64,000 bases of DNA from NCBI GenBank assembly GCA_036382775.1, contig DASVHD010000047.1, positions 27,673 through 91,672 of the forward strand, in the 5' to 3' direction. Made by a program: the position numbers and the translations under genes. Shown here piece after piece: positions 32,198-40,895 of this stretch. The notes under the pieces are model-generated. The model was not told the origin of the DNA. It worked only from the letters and a program-made list of their open reading frames with translations, and searched no databases. This DNA comes from a bacterium. GTDB lineage: Bacteria > Hydrothermota > Tepidihabitantia > SM23-42 > JAOAFX01. Each line of letters begins with the position of its first letter. Within the stretch, counting starts at the first letter, position 1.

Positions 32198-33781
32198 ATG
32201 GGATCATTGCTTAGACCAAATGCCTCAGCAGCAACATTAACTAAGAACAGAACTGAGGACTCGGTTGTACCTTTAAGCGGCATGTGCGTTACTTGCATTG
32301 ACGGTTGCATCGGTATGTGCGAGATCGGAAAATCGGCATACCGGGGACACGAAGTCATCTACCCGCAGCCTTTTGGAATCCTGACGGCGGCCGCGGAAAA
32401 AAATTATCCCGTTGACTATTCGCATTTTAATATCATGGGGACCGCCGTGGGCGCTCACGGTATCGAAGCCGATTCGGATAAGGCTATCTTTCCCAACGTG
32501 AATGTCGAAGCCAAGGTTGGACATGATGGCGGTATCAAGCTTCGAATGCCGGTCGTCATACCCGGACTGGGATCGACCAATATCGCGAAGAACAACTGGG
32601 ATGGCCTGGCGATCGGCGCTGCGATCTCCGGTATCATCCTGACCGTTGGCGAGAACGTCGCTGCCATGGACATGGACTCGGATATCAAGAACGGCCGGGT
32701 TCTTAAAGCGCCGGATCTAGAATATCGGGTCAAGACCTACAAGAAATGGCAACGCGACGGGTATGGGACTGTGGTCGTGCAGGCTAACGTCGAAGATACC
32801 CGGCTTGCGGTCCAGGAATTCGCGATCCAGAAGCTCGGCGTCGACACGGTCGAGCTCAAATGGGGCCAGGGCGCAAAAGATATCGGCGGCGAAGTAAAGA
32901 TCAAAGAGCTGAAAAAAGCCCAGGAACTGAGGAAACGCGGCTACATCGTGTTGCCTGACCCGCTCGATCCGGACGTGATTAAAGCTTTTGAACGACGGGC
33001 TTTTTCCGAATTTGAAAGGCATTCGCGCGTCGGCATGGTCGAACAAGAGTCATTTGTCAAACGGGTGGAAGAATTGCGCAGCGCTGGCGCCAAATACGTT
33101 TTCCTGAAGACCGGCGCTTACCGGCCAGCCGACCTGGCGCGCGCGGTCAAGTACGCTTCGATCGCAAAACTCGACCTGCTCACGGTTGACGGCGCGGGCG
33201 GCGGAACGGGCATGAGCCCGTGGCATATGATGAATGAATGGGGTATGCCGCCCGTAGAGATCCACTCCCTGACATATTTCTACGCCGATAAACTCACCAA
33301 GAAGGGCGCGTACGTGCCACCGATCGCGTTTGCGGGCGGTATCGCTTTTGAAGATCAGATGTTCAAAGCCCTTGCCCTGGGTGCGCCTTATGCCAAGATC
33401 ATCGGCATGGCGCGCGGTCCGCTGTGCGCGGCGATGGTGGGAAAGACCATCGGCAAAAGGATCGAAGAAAACGAGGTGCCGGTATTCGTCGAACGCTTTG
33501 GAAATAACCGCGAAGAGATCTTTGTTACTGCCTCTGCGCTCAAAAAGGAACTGGGTAAGGATTTCGATGAACTGCCGAGCGGCGCTCTGGGTGTCTACAC
33601 ATACATGGAGCGGCTCAGCCAGGGTTTGAGACAGCTGATGGCCGGCAACCGCAAATTTGCCTTAAGCTATATTACACGCGACGATATCGCGGCGATCACC
33701 AAAGATGCTGCCCAGATCTCCAAGATCCCGTACGTGATGGATGTCGACAAAGACGAGGTTGAAAAGATACTGAACAGCTAA
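32198..33781 (+). CDS. GltB-type FMN-binding glutamate synthase domain protein
   Basis: 527 residues. It has an N-terminal cysteine cluster C30-x2-C33-x3-C37-x3-C41. A TIM-barrel FMN domain follows, with VIPGLGSTNIAKN, VELKWGQGAKDIGG, DGAGGGTGMSPW and FAGGIAFEDQ (phosphate-binding). It lacks the glutaminase domain and the usual C-terminal [3Fe-4S] loop. It corresponds to the synthase core that reduces 2-iminoglutarate. With a GltD-containing fusion immediately upstream, the two may form a split glutamate synthase. Confidence 0.87.
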   Translation: MGSLLRPNASAATLTKNRTEDSVVPLSGMCVTCIDGCIGMCEIGKSAYRGHEVIYPQPFGILTAAAEKNYPVDYSHFNIMGTAVGAHGIEADSDKAIFPNVNVEAKVGHDGGIKLRMPVVIPGLGSTNIAKNNWDGLAIGAAISGIILTVGENVAAMDMDSDIKNGRVLKAPDLEYRVKTYKKWQRDGYGTVVVQANVEDTRLAVQEFAIQKLGVDTVELKWGQGAKDIGGEVKIKELKKAQELRKRGYIVLPDPLDPDVIKAFERRAFSEFERHSRVGMVEQESFVKRVEELRSAGAKYVFLKTGAYRPADLARAVKYASIAKLDLLTVDGAGGGTGMSPWHMMNEWGMPPVEIHSLTYFYADKLTKKGAYVPPIAFAGGIAFEDQMFKALALGAPYAKIIGMARGPLCAAMVGKTIGKRIEENEVPVFVERFGNNREEIFVTASALKKELGKDFDELPSGALGVYTYMERLSQGLRQLMAGNRKFALSYITRDDIAAITKDAAQISKIPYVMDVDKDEVEKILNS

Positions 33782-33799
33782 TAAGGAATCCTGTCTTAT

Positions 33800-33859
33800 T
33801 TCACGAGGCTGAAGCCTCTACTCCAATTGGGAGTAGGGCATTTATGCCCGTATCGTGAA
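33800..33859 (+). repeat. Cloverleaf-forming palindrome cluster in a leader
   Basis: Outer stem TTCAC/GTGAA (33800-33804 with 33855-33859) encloses three hairpins: GAGGC/GCCTC (33805-33818), CTACTCC/GGAGTAG (33818-33836) and GGGCA/TGCCC (33836-33849). It ends at the GGAGG of the dehydrogenase gene. It could be an interspersed palindromic repeat or a cis-regulatory leader. Confidence 0.65.
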
Positions 33860-33874
33860 GGAGGTGTTTTTCTC

Positions 33875-35122
33875 ATGAAGAAATTTTCAGTCGCCGAGAT
33901 GGCGCGCCAGCAGGTCCAGGCCGCGGCAAAAGCGATGAATCTTCCCGCATCGACGACCACTATCCTGATGTGTCCCAAACGCATGCTCAGAGTTACATTC
34001 CCGATCAAGATGGATGACGGAACGGTGCAGTGTTTCATGGGTTATCGCTGCCAGTATAATGATGCCCGCGGTCCAACCAAAGGCGGCGTGCGCTATCATC
34101 CGGATGTCTGCGAAGACGAGGTGATCGCCCTGGCTGCCTGGATGACATGGAAGTGCTCGCTCGTTGACCTTCCCTATGGCGGAGCAAAAGGCGGTGTGAT
34201 CTGTGACCCGCTTAAGCTGTCCGAGCAGGAACTTGAAAAGATCACGCGGCGCTACACGACCGAGATTATGCCGGTACTTGGTCCTAACAAGGATATACCA
34301 GCCCCCGACGTGTTCACCACATCAAAGACCATGGCCTGGATGATGGATACCTTCAGCATGATGACCGGTCATACCGAGCCGGCAGTGGTGACCGGGAAAC
34401 CCGAGGTCCTGGGCGGTTCCAAGGGCAGGAAAGAAGCCACGGGTCGCGGCGTATCGATCATAACGCGCGAACTTTTCAAAGCCCTGGGCAAATCATTGAA
34501 GGATGCCCGCGTGATCATTCAGGGGTTCGGCAACGTGGGAGGTTATGCGGCGTATTTCCTTTCACAAATGGGCGCCAAGATCGTCGCCGTGTCGGATTCT
34601 TCGATCGGCCTGCTCGATCCCAATGGATTCAACGTGACGGAGCTGATGGAAGTGGTGGAAAAACACAAACTGCTGGAACCGTACAAGAAAGGCAAAAGGA
34701 TCGACCGGGATGAGATACTATTCCAGGAAGCCGACCTTTTGATCCCGGCGGCACTGGAAAACCAGATCCGCGGGGATAACGCGGGCCGCGTCAAAGTCAG
34801 TATTATTGTTGAAGGTGCCAACGGTCCGACCACGCCTGAAGCCGATGAGATCCTGGATAAAAAGGGTATCTATGTCGCGCCCGATATTCTTGCGAATGCA
34901 GGCGGTGTCATCGTCAGCCATTTTGAATGGGTCCAGGCATTGTCAGGCATGTACTGGGAAGAACAGGAAGTAAATGAACGCCTTGAACGCAAACTGGTCA
35001 AAACATTCGCCGAAGTTTGGAAAAAAGCCATGACCATGAAAACATCGCTAAGAACTGCCGCTTACGTCGTGGCGCTGGAGCGTGTGGCCGAAGTCTACAA
35101 GTACCGGGGGATATTTCCGTAA
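33875..35122 (+). CDS. Second glutamate dehydrogenase
   Basis: 415 residues from the ATG behind AAGGAGGTG. It has GPTKGGVRYHP, PYGGAKGGV, PAPDVFTTSKTMAWM, QGFGNVGGYAA and ANAGGVIVSHFEWVQ. It is paralogous to the 22046 product but diverged throughout. Its leader is structured and lacks a sigma54 site, so the two enzymes are likely used under different conditions. It lies downstream of the GltB-like gene. Confidence 0.92.
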   Translation: MKKFSVAEMARQQVQAAAKAMNLPASTTTILMCPKRMLRVTFPIKMDDGTVQCFMGYRCQYNDARGPTKGGVRYHPDVCEDEVIALAAWMTWKCSLVDLPYGGAKGGVICDPLKLSEQELEKITRRYTTEIMPVLGPNKDIPAPDVFTTSKTMAWMMDTFSMMTGHTEPAVVTGKPEVLGGSKGRKEATGRGVSIITRELFKALGKSLKDARVIIQGFGNVGGYAAYFLSQMGAKIVAVSDSSIGLLDPNGFNVTELMEVVEKHKLLEPYKKGKRIDRDEILFQEADLLIPAALENQIRGDNAGRVKVSIIVEGANGPTTPEADEILDKKGIYVAPDILANAGGVIVSHFEWVQALSGMYWEEQEVNERLERKLVKTFAEVWKKAMTMKTSLRTAAYVVALERVAEVYKYRGIFP

Positions 35123-35177
35123 TAGATTTTTAGAACGATTTAAACGACACTAACGATCTTAACGATCCAAACGGTTA

Positions 35178-36833
35178 TTAAAGTATATCTATCATCCTCG
35201 CCAGCACCGCCTTGCCGCGGTAATCGGGGAGCAGGATCGGGGATTTCCGCGTCGTTTTTATACCGGCATCATTGATCATTTTTTCATAGGCGGGGACATG
35301 AGCCAATGACAATTTGCCTTGGGAAGGATTTTTAAGAAGATACTCGGCGGTCGAGATCCCTGACCGGCGGCCGAATACCAAGCAGTCAAGCGTTGAATTA
35401 CCCATGAGGCGGTTCTTGCCGTGGACACCGCCCGAAACTTCACCCGCGACCCATAACCGTTCAAGGTTCGTTTTGCCCCAGGGATCGGTCTCTACACCGC
35501 CGTTCTGGTAATGAAGCGTCGGGAAAACCAGAACTGGGTCTTTGCGTATGTCAATGTCGAACCGCTTGTACATCCGGTGCATGCCGGGAAAAGCCTTTTC
35601 GATCGTGCCGGGACCGTTCTTCGTGTCGATCAGCGGCGTATCAAGCCACACGCCGCGCATGCCCGTGGGCGTCGTGACCCCTTTGTTGCGCACGTAGCAT
35701 TCACGGATGAACGCTGCCATTTCGACGTCGCGCGGTTCCAGAGGGAAGACGAACGCTTCGCCCTCAATATTCACTGGCTGGGCACCCATGCTTCTCAGTT
35801 TTTCGGTCAACAACAGACCGACTATCTGTTGAGGATAGGCGGCGCCGGTTGGGTGGTATTGAACCGTATCGGTATCGCGCAGTTTTGCGCCGGCGCGGTA
35901 AGCGAGCACCACGCCATCGGCGGTCGCGCCGTAATGATTGGTCGTCGGAAAACCCCTGATGTGCAGCCGGCCGAAGCCGCCGGTCGCGATGATCGTGGCT
36001 TTTGCCTGTACTATCTTATACTGTCCGGTCTCAAGATTATAAAGCACCGCGCCGGTCACGGCGTTGCCGTCGGTCAACAGTTCCACGACTGGATAGAATT
36101 CGAGACAAGGTATTTCACGTGATCTGAATTCGTCGCGGATGACCCTGAGTTCTTCCATGCCGGTATAATCCGCGCATGCGTGCATGCGGTTGCGCGACGT
36201 GCCGCCGCCGGCCTTTTCAGTAAAGCTGCCATCCGGCTCGCGGTCGATCATGGCGCCGAGATCGCATAGCCAGTCCATGATGACCGGCCCATCTTCGGTC
36301 AAAGCCCTGAGCACATCAGGCTTATTGGTAAAGTGTCCGCCGCCGAGCGCGTCCAGAAAGTGGATCGCCGGCGAATCATTAGGCCGGTCTGCGGCCTGGG
36401 TGCCGCCTTCCGCCATCATGGAATTGGAATCGCCGTGCCGCAGTTTATTGACCAGCAGGATATTTTCTTTTTTCACGCCTTTGTTGGTCGCCCAAAGGGC
36501 GGCCGTTGTTCCGGCCAATCCGCCGCCAATGATCAGAAGGTCGACAGAATAATCCGGCGCCGTGATGTTGATGTCACGTTCGCTTATCAATGGATGTGCT
36601 TCCAGCAGGTCGGCGATCTCATTTGGCGCCATATCTCCCTTGTTCACACCGATCGTGATCGCGCGCTTGCCGCCGGGTGCAAAATCGGGATGAACCTTGA
36701 GTACATCATCGCGTTCTGCCATGGTCATCGCTTTGGGCGTGTAATCCCTGCGCTTGGAACGCGTCAGGTTAACGGCCTCGATCATTTTCCGCATGTATTC
36801 CGGGTAACCGCCGATGAATTTGAGTTCTGCCAT
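35178..36833 (-). CDS. FrdA/SdhA-like flavoprotein (fumarate reductase/succinate dehydrogenase family)
   Basis: 551 residues. The FAD motif IIGGGLAGTTAALWA is at ~106 and the substrate region has QYHPTGAAYP and LLLTEKLRSMGA. The capping C-terminal end is short. Where SDH/QFR carry the flavin-linking His (RSHT), it reads DSNS, so FAD is probably not covalently bound. With the Fe-S partner upstream and no anchor gene, it should act as a soluble or peripherally bound fumarate reductase. L-aspartate oxidase is a less likely relative. Confidence 0.85.
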   Translation of the reverse strand: MAELKFIGGYPEYMRKMIEAVNLTRSKRRDYTPKAMTMAERDDVLKVHPDFAPGGKRAITIGVNKGDMAPNEIADLLEAHPLISERDINITAPDYSVDLLIIGGGLAGTTAALWATNKGVKKENILLVNKLRHGDSNSMMAEGGTQAADRPNDSPAIHFLDALGGGHFTNKPDVLRALTEDGPVIMDWLCDLGAMIDREPDGSFTEKAGGGTSRNRMHACADYTGMEELRVIRDEFRSREIPCLEFYPVVELLTDGNAVTGAVLYNLETGQYKIVQAKATIIATGGFGRLHIRGFPTTNHYGATADGVVLAYRAGAKLRDTDTVQYHPTGAAYPQQIVGLLLTEKLRSMGAQPVNIEGEAFVFPLEPRDVEMAAFIRECYVRNKGVTTPTGMRGVWLDTPLIDTKNGPGTIEKAFPGMHRMYKRFDIDIRKDPVLVFPTLHYQNGGVETDPWGKTNLERLWVAGEVSGGVHGKNRLMGNSTLDCLVFGRRSGISTAEYLLKNPSQGKLSLAHVPAYEKMINDAGIKTTRKSPILLPDYRGKAVLARMIDIL

Positions 36834-36842
36834 TGCTCCTCC

Positions 36843-37598
36843 CTATGCCTTTTCGATATCCCGTGAAGTGTACATTTTCGTCAGCTCTTCCTTGCTCGCG
36901 TTCATCAGTTTTTCGAAATCCTTGTCGTATTTCTTGTCATTGATCTCATTCACCCGGATTTTGAGGGAGGGCGGTGCTGGTCTTTGATATTTGCCGTGCA
37001 ATCGTCGTGCCAGCTGCGCGTAATTGTACTGCGCAAGCTCGGCCGGACACCGGATCGTACACAATCCGCACTGGATGCAGTCGAACGATATCTCTGCCAT
37101 GCGTTCGACATCGCCGCGCTTACCACAGGCGATGTATTCCATGACATCGATATCCTGCGGACATGCCTTGGTGCAGGCATTGCACCCCAGACAGCGGATG
37201 ATCTCCGGGTAAGTCTGCATGAACGCGTCGATAGTCGGTGTCAGCTTGGCGATATCGTAGTTGGTGCGTTCAGCCGGTGTAAACGGGATCTGGGTCAGAT
37301 ACATGCCGTCTTCAACTCGGGTTTGGCAGGCCATGGCTGTTTTGAGTCGGTAATCGCCTTCGATCCGGTACACGGTCGAACATGCCCCGCAGAACCCGGC
37401 GCGGCATCCGCAGGCGCGAATGAACCGGAGCCCGGTGAATTCCATCGCCTGCATGATGGTCAGTCCCGCCGGCACCTGATGTTTTCGGCCCAGGATCGAG
37501 ATCGTTACCCAGTGTTGAATGTCTTTGGCATCGATGCCGGTGACAACAGACCGGTTTGATGCGGCAATCTCATCCATTATATTAATATTCTCTGACAT
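36843..37598 (-). CDS. FrdB/SdhB-like iron-sulfur subunit
   Basis: 251 residues. [2Fe-2S] ligands CGCRAGFCGAC and a later MAC, then CLGCNACTKACP and CIQCGLCTIRCPA for two cubane-type clusters. It starts behind AAAGGAGGCTATTAA. It precedes the flavoprotein by 9 nt. No membrane subunit follows or precedes, so the electron donor may be a soluble carrier. Confidence 0.9.
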   Translation of the reverse strand: MSENINIMDEIAASNRSVVTGIDAKDIQHWVTISILGRKHQVPAGLTIMQAMEFTGLRFIRACGCRAGFCGACSTVYRIEGDYRLKTAMACQTRVEDGMYLTQIPFTPAERTNYDIAKLTPTIDAFMQTYPEIIRCLGCNACTKACPQDIDVMEYIACGKRGDVERMAEISFDCIQCGLCTIRCPAELAQYNYAQLARRLHGKYQRPAPPSLKIRVNEINDKKYDKDFEKLMNASKEELTKMYTSRDIEKA

Positions 37599-37661
37599 TT
37601 AATAGCCTCCTTTAAAATATGGAAATTCGTTTATTGGTTTAGACGCTTGATACATCAATTT

Positions 37662-37689
37662 ATTATACAAAAAATGAGTGAAAAGTCAA
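37662..37689 (-). promoter_or_regulatory. Promoter of frdB-frdA-like operon
   Basis: Minus strand TTGACT (37689-37684), 16 bp, TATAAT (37667-37662). The leader is ~55 nt with a good ribosome site. Confidence 0.85.
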
Positions 37690-37697
37690 CTACAATA

Positions 37698-37725
37698 TTG
37701 ACAGGAAACTGAAATTCGGTATAAT
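37698..37725 (+). promoter_or_regulatory. Leaderless promoter of the SLBB gene
   Basis: TTGACA (37698-37703), 16 bp, TATAAT (37720-37725). The ATG at 37732 begins 7 nt past the -10, at the expected transcription start. Confidence 0.88.
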
Positions 37726-37731
37726 AATCCC

Positions 37732-38994
37732 ATGAAAAACAAGCACATTTTAGCATTAATCTCTTTCTTGATATTGGTAATAATGTCGGTGATGTGCGGT
37801 CAGGAAACGACCACGCCCGATTCTGCAGCAAGCAGCTTCGAGTCAAGCGTTGTCACCGATGATTATGTCCTGATGCCTGGTGACAGCGTTATCATCACAA
37901 TATCCGGCGTAACCACCTATTCCTATATAACCGGCATTACTTATGACGGAAAAGCGACCATTAATATGCCCGTCACCACCGTCCTGACCCCTCAAGGCGT
38001 ATATGAAGCCAGGCACGATATCGTGGAGGCGGTCCCGGTATACCGGCTGAGCTTAAAAGCCGCCCGGGATTCTCTGAAAACCGTGTTTCGGAAATATTAC
38101 CGCAATATTAATGTCGATATAACACTATTAGGCATGCGTAGATTCGCCGTGATAGTCGTTGGGGAAGTAAAGTACCCAGGCATTATGCGAGCGACACCGG
38201 TAGACCGCGTGTCCACCGTGATCGCATACGCCGGCGGCACGACCACTCTTGGAACGCGTTCCAAGATCGAACTCAAGCGCAACGGCGCGCTGCATCGGAC
38301 CGTCAATCTTGAAAAATTCGATAAAACCGGAGACGGCAGTTTCAATCCTTATGTTCAGGATGCCGATATCATATTCATACCGAAAATGCTGAAATCGGTC
38401 ATTGTCAAGGGCGCGGTCTTTGGAAAGCGCGGATATGAATTGAGAGTTTCACAATTAACCGCCGCCATGGAGCGCACTAGTGAAGGTCTCTACGAATTGA
38501 ATGAAGGCGAACGGGTTTCGGATTTTATCACCAAAGCCGGCGGTCTGACCCCGTGGGCCGATCACAAGAACGCGTACGTGGAACGGACGGGCGGTCGTAT
38601 ACCCATCGATCTCACCGCCGTGCTGTCGGACGAAGCGAGCCCGACGAACGTCGAACTCCAGGACAATGACGTCATCGTTATCCCGTCGATCAACGCGATC
38701 GTATACGTCCAGGGGCAGGTCGTCACTCCGTCGGCTTTCCCCTACCAGCCAAACCTCAAAGCCAGCGATTACATCGGGTTGGCCGGAGGCCCCCTTGATG
38801 ACGCGAATTATTCCGGCGCTTTTGTTGTCCGCGGCAAGAAACGGATCTCCGTGCGTAAAGACCCGGTGATCGAGCAGGGCGACCGGATCTACGTGCCGCG
38901 CCAGATCTTTAAATTCTGGCAGGATTACGTGGCGATCACTTCGGTCGCGGCATCATTGTTGATATCATACCTTACATTGCGGACTGTGAAATAA
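37732..38994 (+). CDS. SLBB-domain polysaccharide export protein
   Basis: 420 residues. The signal peptide has a cysteine at 22 (lipobox weak: SVMC). A polysaccharide export motif (LMPGDSVIITISG) is followed by at least three SLBB units (VVGEVKYPGIM, VKGAVFGKRGYEL, YVQGQVVTPSAFPY) and a C-terminal membrane helix. Wza-like proteins form the outer-membrane or periplasmic export channel. The downstream membrane genes may belong to the same envelope system. Confidence 0.85.
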   Translation: MKNKHILALISFLILVIMSVMCGQETTTPDSAASSFESSVVTDDYVLMPGDSVIITISGVTTYSYITGITYDGKATINMPVTTVLTPQGVYEARHDIVEAVPVYRLSLKAARDSLKTVFRKYYRNINVDITLLGMRRFAVIVVGEVKYPGIMRATPVDRVSTVIAYAGGTTTLGTRSKIELKRNGALHRTVNLEKFDKTGDGSFNPYVQDADIIFIPKMLKSVIVKGAVFGKRGYELRVSQLTAAMERTSEGLYELNEGERVSDFITKAGGLTPWADHKNAYVERTGGRIPIDLTAVLSDEASPTNVELQDNDVIVIPSINAIVYVQGQVVTPSAFPYQPNLKASDYIGLAGGPLDDANYSGAFVVRGKKRISVRKDPVIEQGDRIYVPRQIFKFWQDYVAITSVAASLLISYLTLRTVK

Positions 38995-39031
38995 TATCCT
39001 TATACACAGAGCTTCTCTGAAAGGAGGCTTC

Positions 39032-39871
39032 GTGACGGTATTATCCTTTGTTTTCAGCTTGATTTCAGCAACCGCGGAGAAGGTCACTGCGCCAGTGCAA
39101 ATTTTCAATGTTAGCCGTCTTAATGTGCTGGCGGCTTTGATCTTTTACGGACTGTTACTGCTATATTTCATTTATCGCGCGCGAAAAGGAAAGGAAATGT
39201 TCGTGCGCAGGATCGCGGGGCTTGACGCCGTCGAAGAAGCGGTGGGTCGGGCGACCGAAATGGGTAAGCCAATACTCTACGTACCCGGTCTGGCCACGAT
39301 CGATACTGTGGCAACCATCGCATCGATGAACATCCTCTCGCAGGTCGCCAAAAAAACGGCGGCCTACGGCACTGTCCTGCTTGTGCCAAACCGTGATCCG
39401 GTGGTTTACACCGTAGCAAGGGAAGTCGTCAAAGAAGCCTACGCTGATGCCGGACGACCCGACGCGTTCAACCAGGACCATGTTTACTTCATCACTCAGG
39501 ACCAGTTCGGCTATACCTCGGCGGTGTGCGGCACTATGGTTAGGGACAAACCGGCGACGAACTTTTTCCTGGGCCAGTTCTGGGCTGAATCACTGGTTCT
39601 GGCCGAGACAGGCGCGACCACCGGCGCCATCCAGATCGCCGGCACGGATTCGATCTTCCAGCTGCCGTTCTTCATTGTAGCTTGCGATTATACCCTGATC
39701 GGTGAAGAACTTTACGCGGCATCGGCATACCTTTCCAGGGAACCGCTCCTGCTGGGTTCGTTAAAGGGGCAGGACTGGGGAAAAATGATCATTCTGGGTA
39801 TTCTGGTCCTGACCAGCATTATCGCGCTTCTGGGATTCGACAAGGTCGTTTCCCTTTTCAGTATCGGTTGA
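39032..39871 (+). CDS. Membrane protein of the DUF6754 type
   Basis: 279 residues from GTG after GAAAGGAGG. One helix near residues 30-48 (LAALIFYGLLLLYFIYRA) and one near the C-terminus enclose a ~200-residue soluble alpha/beta part. That part contains RIAGLDAVEEAVGRATEMGKP and GATTGAIQIAGTDSIFQLPFF. This matches an uncharacterised family (DUF6754) as I remember it. The function is unknown. It is the first of four membrane genes in a row. Confidence 0.7.
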   Translation: MTVLSFVFSLISATAEKVTAPVQIFNVSRLNVLAALIFYGLLLLYFIYRARKGKEMFVRRIAGLDAVEEAVGRATEMGKPILYVPGLATIDTVATIASMNILSQVAKKTAAYGTVLLVPNRDPVVYTVAREVVKEAYADAGRPDAFNQDHVYFITQDQFGYTSAVCGTMVRDKPATNFFLGQFWAESLVLAETGATTGAIQIAGTDSIFQLPFFIVACDYTLIGEELYAASAYLSREPLLLGSLKGQDWGKMIILGILVLTSIIALLGFDKVVSLFSIG

Positions 39872-39929
39872 TCTGCGGTCGCCGCAAAAACGCTGATCGA
39901 CATGGCTAATTAATCTAAGGAGACATATT

Positions 39930-40556
39930 ATGAAAAAGACGATCCCGCTAGTAATCTGTATCGTGATGGGTTTTTTGATGATCATACAGTTTTTTGTCGC
40001 TCATCCGGTAAGTACCGCGTTCAATGAAACGGTCACGAGATACGTTATCGTTGTTTCCGCATTCGCCATTATTCTCGGCATTGGTAGTCTCGTCAATCAT
40101 CATACTGAACGGATAAAGCGAAGAAATTCGGGATGGCCTTTCAGTATCGCCACTCTGACCGGATTGGCGTTTATGAGCATCCTCGGGTTGTTTTTCGGGA
40201 TAAAAAAGGGCACTCTTTTCATGGATTGTTACACAAACCTGATTCTGCCCCTGGGATCTTCCATGTTCGCGATCCTGGCTTTTTACATGGCCTCGGCCGC
40301 TTACCGGGCTTTCCGCGCGAAGACGACCGAAGCCACGCTTCTCCTTGTCGCCGCATTCATCGTCATGCTGGGCAGCGTGCCTTTCGGCTATTTCATCTGG
40401 AACAAGATACCCGAGATATCCGAGTGGCTATTGAAATACCCCAATGTCGCGGCTAAGCGCGGTATCATGTTCGGCGTCGCTCTGGGCGTAGTTTCCACCG
40501 CCTTTAAGATTATGCTGGGGATCGAGCGCTCGTGGCTCGGAGGAGGCAAACAATGA
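39930..40556 (+). CDS. Polytopic membrane protein, unknown
   Basis: 208 residues with five to six hydrophobic helices ([35 protein letters not shown], and others). The RBS is CTAAGGAGACA. No enzyme motif. It is located between the DUF6754-type protein and a repeat array and co-transcribed with both neighbours. Confidence 0.7.
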   Translation: MKKTIPLVICIVMGFLMIIQFFVAHPVSTAFNETVTRYVIVVSAFAIILGIGSLVNHHTERIKRRNSGWPFSIATLTGLAFMSILGLFFGIKKGTLFMDCYTNLILPLGSSMFAILAFYMASAAYRAFRAKTTEATLLLVAAFIVMLGSVPFGYFIWNKIPEISEWLLKYPNVAAKRGIMFGVALGVVSTAFKIMLGIERSWLGGGKQ

Positions 40557-40895
40557 AGCCCCTAACGGGACAACCAGTTATCCCCCCCCACCCTAACCCT
40601 CCCCCTCGAGGGGGGAGGAAAAAAGAGGGGGTGAGATTAATGAAGCCCCTAACGGGACAACCAGTTATTAATTATTGCTGCGCAATTGGGAAATTAATGA
40701 AGCCCCTAACGGGACAACCAGCGTTTATTATCGCTTCGCCATCGGAGGATCTATTCCCTCGATGCACTTGTCAGTGCATAAGCCTCGGGACGCGGAATTT
40801 CCCCGATGAATCTCATTTCAGGTCTGGGGGAAATTCGCGGAAGCCCCTAACGGGACAACCAGCGTTTATTATCGCTTCGCCATCGGAGGATCTAT
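40552..40895 (+). repeat. Array of GAAGCCCCTAACGGGACAACC repeats with REP-like insert
   Basis: Four copies of a ~26-30-bp unit begin at 40552, 40639, 40696 and 40840. The last two extend to a 56-bp identical direct repeat (40699-40754 and 40840-40895) ending in CGGAGGATCTAT, which is the ribosome site of the next gene. A REP-like palindrome (40584-40635) and an inverted repeat GGAATTTCCCC/GGGGGAAATTC lie between. This occupies the whole 337-bp gap. Confidence 0.85.
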
